Shown here: one piece after another, positions 8,895-17,433 of the stretch | Position numbering within the stretch: position 1 is the first letter of the stretch | Layout: each line of letters starts with the position of its first letter | Assembly: GCA_013820875.1 (NCBI GenBank) | Contig: JACDHS010000039.1 | Location: forward strand, 1-38,591 | Source: Verrucomicrobiota bacterium | Lineage (GTDB): Bacteria > Verrucomicrobiota > Verrucomicrobiia > Limisphaerales > JACDHS01 | Direction: 5' to 3' | Length of the DNA stretch: 38,591 nt | Made by a program: the position numbers and the translations under genes | The notes under the pieces: generated by a model | What the model was told of the DNA's origin: nothing | Database searches by the model: none | What the model saw: the letters and a program-made list of their open reading frames with translations, nothing else

Positions 8895-10226
8895 CTACGC
8901 TGCATCGTAAGACCATGGCTTGCGCATTTTGCGTTCGAGAAATTTGTTTCCTTCTTTATCGCTGATGAATTGTTCCCGTTTCGGATCCCATTTCAATTTG
9001 CGTCCGAGTTGCAGTGCGATTGCGCCGAGATGACAGATGGAGGCGGAGCGATGTCCGATTTCAGCTTCACAGATGGGTTGCTTCCGGGAGCGCATGCAAT
9101 CGAAGAAATTACCCATGTGATTGGTGCTGACGTAGAGACGCTCGGCAGTGGCTGGAAGCGGTTCGGTTAACATGTCCGGATCGCTCGCCTCGATCTTTCC
9201 GCGCGTCACAAAGATCCAGCCATCAGTTCCCTCGAACTTCACACCGTGCAGTTTTCCTTTTGAATCCACCACACCACCACTGAGGGTATTGTCGCGCGTG
9301 CTTTGGCACGTCTGGGTCAGTCCATTGGCGTAGGTGAACTCGATCCGATAATCAGCAACCGCAGTATATCCGCCCGGCACGGGTTGCGATAGTGCTTCTG
9401 CTTCCACGCTGACAGGACCGGTGCGATCCAGTCCACTGCCCCAGAGGGCGATATCGTTGTGATGCGCACCCCAGTCGGTCAATGTGCCCCCGGAATATTC
9501 AAACCAATAACGAAACGAGAAATGGCAGCGTTCTTTGACATATTCAACATCAGCGGTCGGCCCCTGCCATAGATCCCAGTCGAGACCTTCTGGAACGGGT
9601 GATGATTGGAAAGGTCCCCCGCGCATACCTCCCGGCAAAATGGTGGTGATATGTTTGAGCTTTCCAATCCGGCCATTGCGCACCAACTCACAAGCGAGCC
9701 GAAAATTCTTCTCGCTACGCTGCTGGCTTCCAGTTTGCAAAATTTGTTTTGTTTTCTTCACCGCGCGAACCAACTGTTTTCCATCCTCAATCGTGAGGGT
9801 CAAAGGTTTCTCACAATAGACATCTTTGCCTGAACGCATGGCCGCCAATGAAATCAGCGTGTGCCAGTGATCAACTGTTCCACAGATGACGGCATGAATA
9901 TCATCGCGCTCCATGACTTTGCGGAAATCTTTGTAAGTGGCAGCATCTGGGAACATCTTTTTTGCTTCAATGATTCGCGCGTCATCGACGTCGCACACCG
10001 CAACGATGCGTCCAAGTCGAGAAGCGTTTTTGGCATCCCCACGACCCATGCCCCCGCAACCGATCAATGCAATCGCAGGTTGGTCGTTGGGTGACAACAC
10101 CGGCCTGGACTTCGGACGCGCCTCGCACTCCTGGGTGAACCAGTTCGGGAGGGTGGAGGCTGCGACGATTGCAGCGGAAGACTTGAGAAAACGGCGGCGA
10201 TTCAAATCGAACGGCTTGTGGTTCAT
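8895..10226 (-). CDS. TAT-exported Gfo/Idh/MocA family oxidoreductase
   Basis: A 443-residue NAD(P)-dependent sugar-type oxidoreductase. The ATG at 10226 places a twin-arginine signal at the N-terminus (NRRRFLKSSAAIVAAS, Arg10-12). An upstream in-frame TTG at 10271 would bury it. The Rossmann motif IALIGCGGMGRGDA lies at about 52-65, and the family EKPLT motif with its catalytic-region lysine at 139-143. The C-terminal half has the family's extended sheet, with WFEYSGGTLTDWGAHHND typical of the large secreted Bacteroidetes/Verrucomicrobia/Planctomycetes subfamily. Folded export suggests cofactor loading in the cytoplasm and action in the periplasm, probably on sugars or glycosides. It is monocistronic and convergent with the SDR gene. 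The 474-bp space upstream holds repeats. Confidence 0.93.
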   Translation of the reverse strand: MNHKPFDLNRRRFLKSSAAIVAASTLPNWFTQECEARPKSRPVLSPNDQPAIALIGCGGMGRGDAKNASRLGRIVAVCDVDDARIIEAKKMFPDAATYKDFRKVMERDDIHAVICGTVDHWHTLISLAAMRSGKDVYCEKPLTLTIEDGKQLVRAVKKTKQILQTGSQQRSEKNFRLACELVRNGRIGKLKHITTILPGGMRGGPFQSSPVPEGLDWDLWQGPTADVEYVKERCHFSFRYWFEYSGGTLTDWGAHHNDIALWGSGLDRTGPVSVEAEALSQPVPGGYTAVADYRIEFTYANGLTQTCQSTRDNTLSGGVVDSKGKLHGVKFEGTDGWIFVTRGKIEASDPDMLTEPLPATAERLYVSTNHMGNFFDCMRSRKQPICEAEIGHRSASICHLGAIALQLGRKLKWDPKREQFISDKEGNKFLERKMRKPWSYDAA

Positions 10227-10383
10227 AATGGGAATTTTGTTTATCGTGCCTTTCTGTAGGGAGAGCGACAATTACTATTTTTTTTAAACGGGAGAGTTAA
10301 ACCACGAATGAACACGAAGAAACACTAATAAGGAACGTCAGGCGCAACTCTGATCGTGGCGGACTACTCATTAATCCTAAATC

Positions 10384-10544
10384 CGGCAGTTACTTAACCG
10401 CTAATCTGCGCTAACGAACGCTAATCCAAAGATTTGCGGGGGAAACAGCTTGGCAAACAAAACCACCTGCTGGGTGAAGTCATTGTCTCGCGTAACCGTT
10501 TCTCCATTAGCGACTATTAGCGCAGATTAGCGGTTAAACTGCCG
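10384..10544. repeat. Long inverted-repeat (MITE-like) element
   Basis: Arms at 10396-10425 and 10506-10535 are inverted copies matching at 26 of 30 positions (core CCGCTAATCTGCGCTAA). Flanking CGGCAGTT at 10384-10391 and its complement at 10537-10544 extend the arms with a small internal offset. Loop about 80 nt, no ORF. It lies in the 474-bp space between the divergently transcribed oxidoreductase and amidase genes. The rest of that space (10227-10383 and 10545-10700) contains a CCACGAATGAACACGAAG stretch near 10300 and a dispersed repeat at 10604, with no gene seen. Confidence 0.8.
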
Positions 10545-10603
10545 TTTTTGGGTTAATCCGCGCCAGCGTATGGGACTGCGGTACTCCTCGCACTCCAAGA
10601 TTT

Positions 10604-10631
10604 GGCGGAAATTCCTCACCCACTTTTAATC
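10604..10631. repeat. Dispersed repeat copy matching the 38258 element
   Basis: The segment ending CTCACCCACTTTTAATC closely matches the reverse complement of 38258-38285 (about 25 of 28 positions). Weaker similarity extends leftward through CCTCG and TCCAAGA. It lies about 70 bp upstream of the amidase start. It may be a solo end of an insertion element, judged from the transposase relic next to the other copy. Confidence 0.7.
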
Positions 10632-10700
10632 ACCCCCCCCACCTGCACCTTTTCCGCTTTTCCATTGGAAAAAAGCGGCGACGAGGGTAAGCCATTTGTC

Positions 10701-12350
10701 ATGAATTCGCTCCGGCTTGCGCTTTTTCTCGGGCTGACCTGTTTTGTTTCCTCCTCAGTCGCCGACTCGGCTTCGATCACCACCAACACCATTGCCGAGG
10801 CGGAAAAGTTGATTGGACTGGAGTTCACAGGGACGAAGCGCGAATTGATGCATGGCGGCGTCAAAGGGCGGGTGGCGGATTTCGAACGAAATCGCGGGGT
10901 CGAAATTCCTTACGGCACTTTCCCCGCCGTGTTGTTCAATCCCATTCCACAGGGGTTCAAAATACCGACTGAAAGGAAGGAGCCGAAGTGGAGTTCGCTG
11001 CCCAAAAAGATAAAGCGTCCGAGTGACCTTGAAGAGGTTGCGTTCTGGTCTATTCCGCAACTGGCAGCTTTGATTAAGTCACGGCAGGTCACGTCGGAAG
11101 ACTTAACCAAGATGTATCTGGCGCGGCTGAAAGAGTCCGGCCCGAAGCTGGAATGCGTGGTGACGCTCACGGAGGATATGGCGCTGGAGCAGGCGCGGCG
11201 CGCCGATCGCGAGATCGCGGCGGGACGTTACAAAGGTTTGCTCCACGGAATTCCGTACGGCGCAAAAGATCTGCTTTCGACTCGCGGAACCAAAACGACG
11301 TGGGGCTCAGTTCCCTACAAAGACCAGGTGTTCGATGAAGATGCGACCGTCATCAAAAAACTCGAAGAAGCCGGCGCGGTGCTCGTCGCGAAGACGACGA
11401 TGGGCGAACTCGCATGGGGTGAGACCTGGTTCGGCGGCATGACACGTAACCCATGGAACACCGAGAAAGGTTCCAGCGGTTCATCAGCCGGTTCCGCGGC
11501 GGGCGTTTCGGCGGGGCTGTTTCCATTTGCCATCGGCACGGAGACACATGGCTCGATCATTTCTCCCAGTGCGATTTGTGGTGTGACCGGTTTGCGTCCG
11601 ACCTATGGGCGCGTGAGTCGCGCCGGGTGCATGTCGCTCAGTTGGACGATGGATAAGATCGGTGCGATTGGCCGGAACGCGGAAGATTGCGCGATTGTTT
11701 TAAATGCAATTTATGGAGCGGATAAAAACGATCCAACGGCTTACGATGTGCCGTTCAATTATCAGCCGAAAGTGAATTGGAAAAAGTTGCGCATCGGCTA
11801 TTTGAAAGCCGATTTCGACCGGAAGAAAAACAACAGCCACGACCTCGCCTCATTGAAGGCTCTTGAAAAGCTCGGGGCAACGTTGATTCCGATTGAACTG
11901 CCGACCAATCATCCTTCCAGCAGTATTTCTTTCATCCTGGCAACGGAAGGCGCGGCGTTTTTTGACGAACTGACCCGCAGTAATCGTGATGATTTGATGG
12001 TGCGCCAGATTGCCAATGCCTGGCCCAATGTGTTTCGCGGACGCCGATTCATTCCGGCTGTTGAATATCTCCAGGCACAGCGGATTCGGACCCTGCTCAT
12101 TCAGGACATGCATAAGTTGATGCAGACGGTGGATGTTTACGTTGCGCCCTGGGATACCGGTCAGAACATGTTGCTCACAAACCTGACCGGTCATCCGGGT
12201 GTGGTAGTGCCGAACGGTTTTTCAGAAAGCGGCATGCCGGTGGCGATTTCCTTTGTGGGCCAACTTTTTGGTGAAGCTGATTTGCTCGCGCTCGCCAACG
12301 CCTACCAGAACGCCACAGATTTTCATCTGAAACAGCCAAAGGGGTTTTAA
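10701..12350 (+). CDS. Exported amidase-signature family hydrolase
   Basis: A 549-residue amidase-signature (AS) enzyme, a Ser-cisSer-Lys amide hydrolase. The ATG at 10701 begins a signal peptide (MNSLRLALFLGLTCFVSSSVADS); a GAGG lies upstream. The longer in-frame start at 10602 adds translated repeat sequence. Lys189 sits in GIPYGAKDLL, the cis-Ser in GSSGSSAGSAAG (about 257-268), and the nucleophile is expected at Ser285 in GTETHGSIISPS. A His replaces the more usual Gly in the GTDTGGS consensus. A roughly 110-residue N-terminal extension precedes the AS core. Export argues against a GatA role in tRNA amidation and for hydrolysis of an extracellular amide or peptide. The stop codon lies inside the following inverted repeat. 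Confidence 0.93.
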   Translation: MNSLRLALFLGLTCFVSSSVADSASITTNTIAEAEKLIGLEFTGTKRELMHGGVKGRVADFERNRGVEIPYGTFPAVLFNPIPQGFKIPTERKEPKWSSLPKKIKRPSDLEEVAFWSIPQLAALIKSRQVTSEDLTKMYLARLKESGPKLECVVTLTEDMALEQARRADREIAAGRYKGLLHGIPYGAKDLLSTRGTKTTWGSVPYKDQVFDEDATVIKKLEEAGAVLVAKTTMGELAWGETWFGGMTRNPWNTEKGSSGSSAGSAAGVSAGLFPFAIGTETHGSIISPSAICGVTGLRPTYGRVSRAGCMSLSWTMDKIGAIGRNAEDCAIVLNAIYGADKNDPTAYDVPFNYQPKVNWKKLRIGYLKADFDRKKNNSHDLASLKALEKLGATLIPIELPTNHPSSSISFILATEGAAFFDELTRSNRDDLMVRQIANAWPNVFRGRRFIPAVEYLQAQRIRTLLIQDMHKLMQTVDVYVAPWDTGQNMLLTNLTGHPGVVVPNGFSESGMPVAISFVGQLFGEADLLALANAYQNATDFHLKQPKGF

Positions 12351-12482
12351 CCACGAATGAGGACGGTTGCATGGTTGGATCGTGAATCATTGCATCGTTA
12401 CAGACCCTGTAAGTAATGGCTGCGACACAATGCAACGATGCAACCAATCAACCCATTCAACTTTCCACTGGCTCGTGGTTAA
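12347..12482. repeat. Palindromic element overlapping the amidase stop codon
   Basis: A 136-bp element with 10-bp inverted ends (TTAACCACGA at 12347-12356, TCGTGGTTAA at 12473-12482) and an internal perfect 10-bp pair (TTGCATCGTT at 12390-12399, AACGATGCAA at 12434-12443). The TAA stop of the amidase (12348-12350) is part of the left end. No gene is seen in it. The remaining sequence to 12553 carries a 7-bp hairpin (AAAACTC 12515-12521 with GAGTTTT 12534-12540). Confidence 0.8.
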
Positions 12483-12553
12483 ACAATTCAAACGAATGCT
12501 TGAAACGTGCGCGTAAAACTCATCAAACTAGCCGAGTTTTGCACAAGGAAAAA

Positions 12554-12670
12554 ATGAGCGACATGGCGTATGAAATCTTTGAAAAACATCAGGTTTCGTT
12601 TTTCATTTTTGCCAGTCCCAAATCGGGAACCACGGCGGGTTCTCTCGGTAATTGTAACGATCCTTCATGA
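12554..12670 (+). CDS. 38-residue ORF with a sulfotransferase-like PKSGTT motif; relic or leader
   Basis: A short ORF (38 residues) with an unusually good Shine-Dalgarno sequence for this window: AAGGA five bases before ATG 12554. Its stop overlaps the start of the next gene as ATGA (12667-12670), an arrangement typical of translational coupling. The sequence VSFFIFASPKSGTT resembles the first strand and phosphosulfate-binding loop (PKSGTTW) of PAPS-dependent sulfotransferases, but the chain ends 11 residues later. Two readings are possible: the 5' remnant of a sulfotransferase gene deleted internally, or a leader ORF that drives translation of the methyltransferase. The resemblance rests on a short motif and could be chance. 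Confidence 0.4.
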   Translation: MSDMAYEIFEKHQVSFFIFASPKSGTTAGSLGNCNDPS

Positions 12671-13401
12671 CCGCGCCTGGAACTGATAGTTCAAATCTGA
12701 TGCAGACTCTGGAGCAAATGGTTGCTCTGAGAGCGCACGATGCTGAGTTCATGGCGTGGAAACTTGCCACCGAAACGACCGGCGCTTACATCAATAAGAA
12801 CATGTTCAGCGTGCGGATGTTTAGTTTCCCGACCGCCACCGCCCGGAACGATGTTGAAGGTAGGAACGCGCTGCTCGACCACGCTTTGCGAAGTGTTTCC
12901 GTTGATGGTTTATTTCTTCAATGCGGAGTCGGCCTGGGACGCAGCATCAATTTCATTTCCAGCATTGTGGCGAGGGAGCAAACGATTCATGGATTCGACT
13001 CCTTTGAAGCTTTACCCATTGAACGACCCTTTGGCCGTGGCAAACAGGAGTTCTCTCTCGGAGGAGAATTGCCGCGTGTGAACGAAAACGTGCGTCTGCA
13101 CAAAGGATGGTTCGACCAGAGTCTGCCGGAGTTTTTGAAACAGAATCCGCAGCCCATCGCGTTCCTGTTTCTTGACGCTGATGATTACAAATCCAGCCGA
13201 ACCGTTCTCAGCAGCGCCAGGGACCGGCTTGTTCCCGGGGCGGTCATTGTATTCGAGGAATACTTTAATTTTCCCGGCTGGGAACAGTTCGCCCACAAAG
13301 CTTTTCAAGAATCCATGGCCGAAACGCAGTTGCAGTATGAATACATCGGCTGTGCGCCGCGGCATTACTCAGTCGCTGTAAAACTTTTCGCCCGCACCTG
13401 A
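12667..13401 (+). CDS. TylF/MycF-like SAM-dependent methyltransferase
   Basis: A 244-residue class I methyltransferase resembling the TylF/MycF superfamily, which O-methylates sugars or related small molecules. Seen in sequence: the SAM-binding loop LQCGVGLGRSI at about 84-94 (Cys in place of the usual acidic or Glu-Phe start), the GFDSFEALP segment at 109-117 that is typical of the family, and an acidic cluster LDADDYKSSRTVL at 169-181 where relatives have the metal-binding D-x-D-x-Y/S-S-T segment. First full-size gene of the glycan cluster: its start overlaps the 38-residue ORF by 4 bp, and the following giant gene begins on the base after its stop. A sugar O-methylation role is inferred from context. 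Confidence 0.85.
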   Translation: MTAPGTDSSNLMQTLEQMVALRAHDAEFMAWKLATETTGAYINKNMFSVRMFSFPTATARNDVEGRNALLDHALRSVSVDGLFLQCGVGLGRSINFISSIVAREQTIHGFDSFEALPIERPFGRGKQEFSLGGELPRVNENVRLHKGWFDQSLPEFLKQNPQPIAFLFLDADDYKSSRTVLSSARDRLVPGAVIVFEEYFNFPGWEQFAHKAFQESMAETQLQYEYIGCAPRHYSVAVKLFART

Positions 13402-16400
13402 ATGGATTACAAAAAAGAATACGATGAATATTGGTCGCGGTCAGACCGCTGGGGCAGCCATTCCTTTGACAAACCGGACCTGCTCGCGGATGAGATCCTG
13501 AGTGTTTGCCCAGCCAGCAAAGTGTTGGATGTCGGTTTCGGCATGGGGCTGCTTGTCCGCACACTGACCCGAAAAGGGATTGATGCGCACGGCATTGACA
13601 TTGCGCAGCGACCGGTGGATGAAGCCAACAAAACTCTCCCGGGACGATTCAGCGTCGGTTCCATCCTGAACATTCCTTTTTCGGACAATACGTTTGATAC
13701 TGTGGTCAGCACTGACTGCCTGGAACACATCACCGAAGAAGACGTTCCGAAAGCGCTGGCTGAATTGTGCCGTGTGACCAAGCGTTTTGTTTACGTTCGC
13801 CTCGCCACTACTCCCGACCGGGATCGGCGCTGGCACCTGACGATTCGCGACCGGGCCTGGTGGGAGAACAGGTTTTTTGATGCCGGCCTGCGGAAGAACC
13901 CGCTTACCCAGGAAATCCTTCCATACGAAAGCCTGGAGAAAGATGAATGGCAGATCACGTTGCTGTTCGAAAAAATTCCCCCGGCAGCATTTGAGAAATT
14001 TCCTCCTGCAACACTCAAGGCAGAACGTGATTTGCACATGGATATGTTGCGCGAGACCGGGCGCCGTTCTGATGCGCATATCGTTCGCTACGCCTTAGCG
14101 CGCAATTTGCTTCCGCAGAATGGAGTGGTGGTGGATGCAGCATGCGGACTTGGCTATGGCAGCGCCCTGCTCGCCCAAAGCGATGCATCCAACCGCGTGG
14201 TTGGATTTGATTTCAGTGAGTTCGCCGTGGATTACGCAAAGGCGAATTTCAGCGTTTACACTCCGAACACGGAGTTCTACCAGGGTGATGCCTGTGATTT
14301 GAGCCGGTTTGCGGATGCTTCGGTTGACCTCGTGGTTTCATTCGAAACGGTGGAACATTTAAAGCAACCGGAAGTCTTCCTCAACGAAGTGAAACGTGTG
14401 CTCAAGCCGGGCGGACGCTTCATCGGTTCAGTGCCGGACAAGTGGGTGGATGAATCGGGCAAAGATCCTAATCCCTGGCATTTCCATGTGTTCGATTGCC
14501 GAAAATTTGTCGCGCTTTGCGAACGTTTTCTCCGAGTGGAACGCATTTACGGTCAGACCGCTGGAAGCGGCATGAAGCTCACGAATGCGCCACGCCAAAT
14601 CACTGAATTTCAACAACCGCTCCAGGGACATGAAGATACCGAATGGTGCCTGATCGTCGGAGTGGCGACAGATGATCCACTCGACTTGATCATTTTATCG
14701 CACGAGAACGAGAAAAAGAATCCGCTTTACACCAGTTGGGTAACGAAGATGAAGCGTCCGGTGAAGTGGATCACTCATTGCGGCGCCGATTGGGAACCAC
14801 CCGCCAGCACGGGAATGATTATCACGCACGATCATTACAATGAACCGTGGGTCAGTATATTGCGCAAAGCTGCGGAGAAAAATATCCCGACTCTCATTCT
14901 GGCAGACGGAATCCTTGAGTTCCGCAACACCTTTGAACATCCGGACCTGGTCCCGGGCAGTCTGTATCAGCCGGTGCTTGGGCATAAGCTGGCCTGCATC
15001 GGACGTTCGCAGGCGCGGGTTGTTGAGTCGTGGGGAAATGTTGGAATCTGCGAAGTGGTTGGCCAGCCGAGATTCGATGAAGTGCAGAGGTCGGAAGCCC
15101 GCGCACATAAAGAAGGCGAGCCGCTGCGTTTGCTGGTGATGACGGCGAAAACACCGGCATTCACTCCCGAACAACGCGAGAAAGTGTTGCGCAGTCTGGC
15201 TGATCTTAAGCAGCACCTCAGCGAGAGAATTTCCCGCGGTGAACCAATCCAGGTGCTGTGGCGATTGACGGCTGACCTGGCAGAAGAACTAAAGGTTCCG
15301 AATACACTTGGAAATCTGAACGGCGAACTGGGCAAACTTTTGCGCAACATGGATGCGGTTATCACCACGCCCTCCACTGCGATGCTGGAAGCGATGCTGC
15401 TGAAGTTGCCGACAGCCGTGCTCGATTACACAAACAGTCCGCAATTTGTTCCAGCCGCCTGGACTATTTCTGCTGCGGAACAAATGGGGACGGTGCTCGA
15501 TCAGCTTACCAATCCGCCTGAAGCCAAATTGTTGTTCCAGGAAACCGTTTTGCACGATGCCTTGGAATGTCGCACCCCGGCAACGCCGCGCCTCATCACG
15601 TTGATCGAAGAAATGATCCAGATCGGCCGCGACACGCGCGCGAAAAACGGGTCGCTGAGATTCCCCGCACGCCTGCTGAATGATGCCCAGCACGGATTCC
15701 ATTTTCCGGAAGAACAGTTCGACCTTGGAAAACTTTTTCCTGGCCATCCGAATTTCTCAGAACGAGATTCGGCTGCGTTGCAGGTGGAGGTTTCGCACCT
15801 GCGCAGAGCACTTGGAATCGATGGATCTGCTTCTCAGGCAAACTCGTCGCGAGTGCTCTTCGTTTCCACGAACGACGGAACCTTTGGCGGCAGCGAGGAA
15901 CTTTGGTCGCAAGCCGCGTTGAAGGCGCGTGCATGGGGGCGCACCGTTGGGGTGAGCGTGCGTCAATGGCTAACGGGTGAAGGAAGGCTGGACGCATTGC
16001 GTGATGCAGGATGCGATATGTTCGCCCGCCCGGTTCCGGCGACATCCGACGATTTTGCAAGAGTTCTGGATTTCAAACCGGAGCTGGTGGTGCTTTCGCA
16101 AGGATATAATCTCGAAGGCTTGGAATGGATGGAATTCATGGCGGCAAAGGGAATTCCATTTGTGAATGTCATTCAATGCGTTCATGAAACCGGCTGGCCC
16201 GCGGCGAAGGATGATTACATTTTCCGGTTGGCAGAAGGATACAAGAAATCCAGGCGCATTTGTTTCGTCTCTGAACGCAATCGTTCACTGCACGAGAAAA
16301 TGCTTGGAACAACATTCAAGGCTGCGGTGGTCGTGCGCAATCCCTACGGCGTCCCGCGAAGTCCCGAGATTCAATGGCCGGATGAAAACACGTTTCATAT

Positions 16401-17433
16401 CGGGTTGGTGGGACGGTTGGAGAGTTATCATAAGGGGCACGATCTGCTGCTGGAAGTTTTACGCCAGGAGAAATGGAACACTCGCAATGCTCACTTTCAT
16501 TTTTACGGTAGCGGTCCGCATGAAGACCTACTGCGCAGACTCATTTCCGAATGGGGAATTTCAAACTGCTCCATCGAAGGCCATGTCTCCGATATCACCA
16601 CGATCTGGCGCAAGAATCATGCCTGCATTCAGCCGTCCAGATTCGAGGGACTGCCGTTGACCATTGTTGAGGCAATGCTCTGCGGACGGATGGTTATTGC
16701 CACGGATGTTGGTGGAAATGCGGAATTCGTGGAACACGGCAAAACGGGGTTCCTTGCGGGAACCGCGAGTACGAAGGAACTGGATGAGGCACTGGAAGAG
16801 GCCTGGAGCCGCCGCCATGAATGGCGGAACCTGGGTGGTGCCGCGCGCGCGCAAGCCCTTGCACTTGTTCCCGAGGAGCCTGTCATTGATTTCCTAAATA
16901 GCTTGGAACCGCTGGTAGAGAAGTTCCCTGCCGCACGGACCACATCTTCTGTTGCGCAGCCAGGATCGTTTATGTCTGCCGCGCCTCCGTATGCAGTGCA
17001 ATTGTTCTTCCATGCTGACGGCGAGTTCAACGAACAGGAATCCATTTCGATGCCCTGCAATGAAGGCGAATGGCAGCAATTGATTTTTACTCCCTGCCAG
17101 GGGCAGTTGCGGCTTGATCCGACAGAACGCCCTGGAATCGTGGAGATCGCAGCCATCACAGTTCGTTCTGCTTGTGACGGACAGATCCTCTGGGATGCAC
17201 GGTCTGTGGACGAATGGGACGTAATAATCGTCGGAGGCGATGCCGTTTGCATCGGACATGATCGGTATTTGAAGATGTTCTGCCATGGCAATGATCCACG
17301 GTTGTTACTGCCGAAACTCAAACATTCCAAACCGGATAATTCTATGGAAGTGGTGTTGGCGATCCGCATCAGCGCTTCGCTCACTGTAAAAGAAACCTCA
17401 CCTGAAGAACTGTTGAAAGCGATGAAGTCATGA
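13402..17433 (+). CDS. Giant fusion: two methyltransferases, two GT-B-like domains and a C-terminal beta-rich domain
   Basis: A 1343-residue multidomain protein. Methyltransferase 1 covers about residues 1-195 (SAM motif VLDVGFGMG at 41-49, acidic motif HGIDIA at 63-68). Methyltransferase 2 covers about 205-420 (VVDAACGLGYGS at 243-254; VLKPGGRFIGSVP at 333-345). Residues about 425-745 look like a degenerate GT-B or glycerophosphotransferase-like region (ITTPSTAMLEAMLLKLPTAV at 654-673). Residues about 815-1175 form a GT4-type glycosyltransferase (GLVGRLESYHKGHDLL; E-x7-E with Glu1082 and Glu1090; donor-side TDVGGNAEFVEHGKTGFLAG). Residues about 1197-1330 are a beta-rich domain shared with the next protein. 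No membrane segment is seen, so it is probably a cytoplasmic assembly enzyme that extends and methylates a glycan. Its stop overlaps the next start (ATGA). Confidence 0.9.
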   Translation: MDYKKEYDEYWSRSDRWGSHSFDKPDLLADEILSVCPASKVLDVGFGMGLLVRTLTRKGIDAHGIDIAQRPVDEANKTLPGRFSVGSILNIPFSDNTFDTVVSTDCLEHITEEDVPKALAELCRVTKRFVYVRLATTPDRDRRWHLTIRDRAWWENRFFDAGLRKNPLTQEILPYESLEKDEWQITLLFEKIPPAAFEKFPPATLKAERDLHMDMLRETGRRSDAHIVRYALARNLLPQNGVVVDAACGLGYGSALLAQSDASNRVVGFDFSEFAVDYAKANFSVYTPNTEFYQGDACDLSRFADASVDLVVSFETVEHLKQPEVFLNEVKRVLKPGGRFIGSVPDKWVDESGKDPNPWHFHVFDCRKFVALCERFLRVERIYGQTAGSGMKLTNAPRQITEFQQPLQGHEDTEWCLIVGVATDDPLDLIILSHENEKKNPLYTSWVTKMKRPVKWITHCGADWEPPASTGMIITHDHYNEPWVSILRKAAEKNIPTLILADGILEFRNTFEHPDLVPGSLYQPVLGHKLACIGRSQARVVESWGNVGICEVVGQPRFDEVQRSEARAHKEGEPLRLLVMTAKTPAFTPEQREKVLRSLADLKQHLSERISRGEPIQVLWRLTADLAEELKVPNTLGNLNGELGKLLRNMDAVITTPSTAMLEAMLLKLPTAVLDYTNSPQFVPAAWTISAAEQMGTVLDQLTNPPEAKLLFQETVLHDALECRTPATPRLITLIEEMIQIGRDTRAKNGSLRFPARLLNDAQHGFHFPEEQFDLGKLFPGHPNFSERDSAALQVEVSHLRRALGIDGSASQANSSRVLFVSTNDGTFGGSEELWSQAALKARAWGRTVGVSVRQWLTGEGRLDALRDAGCDMFARPVPATSDDFARVLDFKPELVVLSQGYNLEGLEWMEFMAAKGIPFVNVIQCVHETGWPAAKDDYIFRLAEGYKKSRRICFVSERNRSLHEKMLGTTFKAAVVVRNPYGVPRSPEIQWPDENTFHIGLVGRLESYHKGHDLLLEVLRQEKWNTRNAHFHFYGSGPHEDLLRRLISEWGISNCSIEGHVSDITTIWRKNHACIQPSRFEGLPLTIVEAMLCGRMVIATDVGGNAEFVEHGKTGFLAGTASTKELDEALEEAWSRRHEWRNLGGAARAQALALVPEEPVIDFLNSLEPLVEKFPAARTTSSVAQPGSFMSAAPPYAVQLFFHADGEFNEQESISMPCNEGEWQQLIFTPCQGQLRLDPTERPGIVEIAAITVRSACDGQILWDARSVDEWDVIIVGGDAVCIGHDRYLKMFCHGNDPRLLLPKLKHSKPDNSMEVVLAIRISASLTVKETSPEELLKAMKS

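Noticed and set aside
10701-12350. GatA subunit of the tRNA amidotransferase
   Set aside because: It has a signal peptide, an N-terminal extension and no gatB/gatC neighbours; a general exported amidase fits better.
12416-12553. Longer version of the small PKSGTT ORF
   Set aside because: The extra 46 codons are read from the palindromic element; the Shine-Dalgarno points to ATG 12554.
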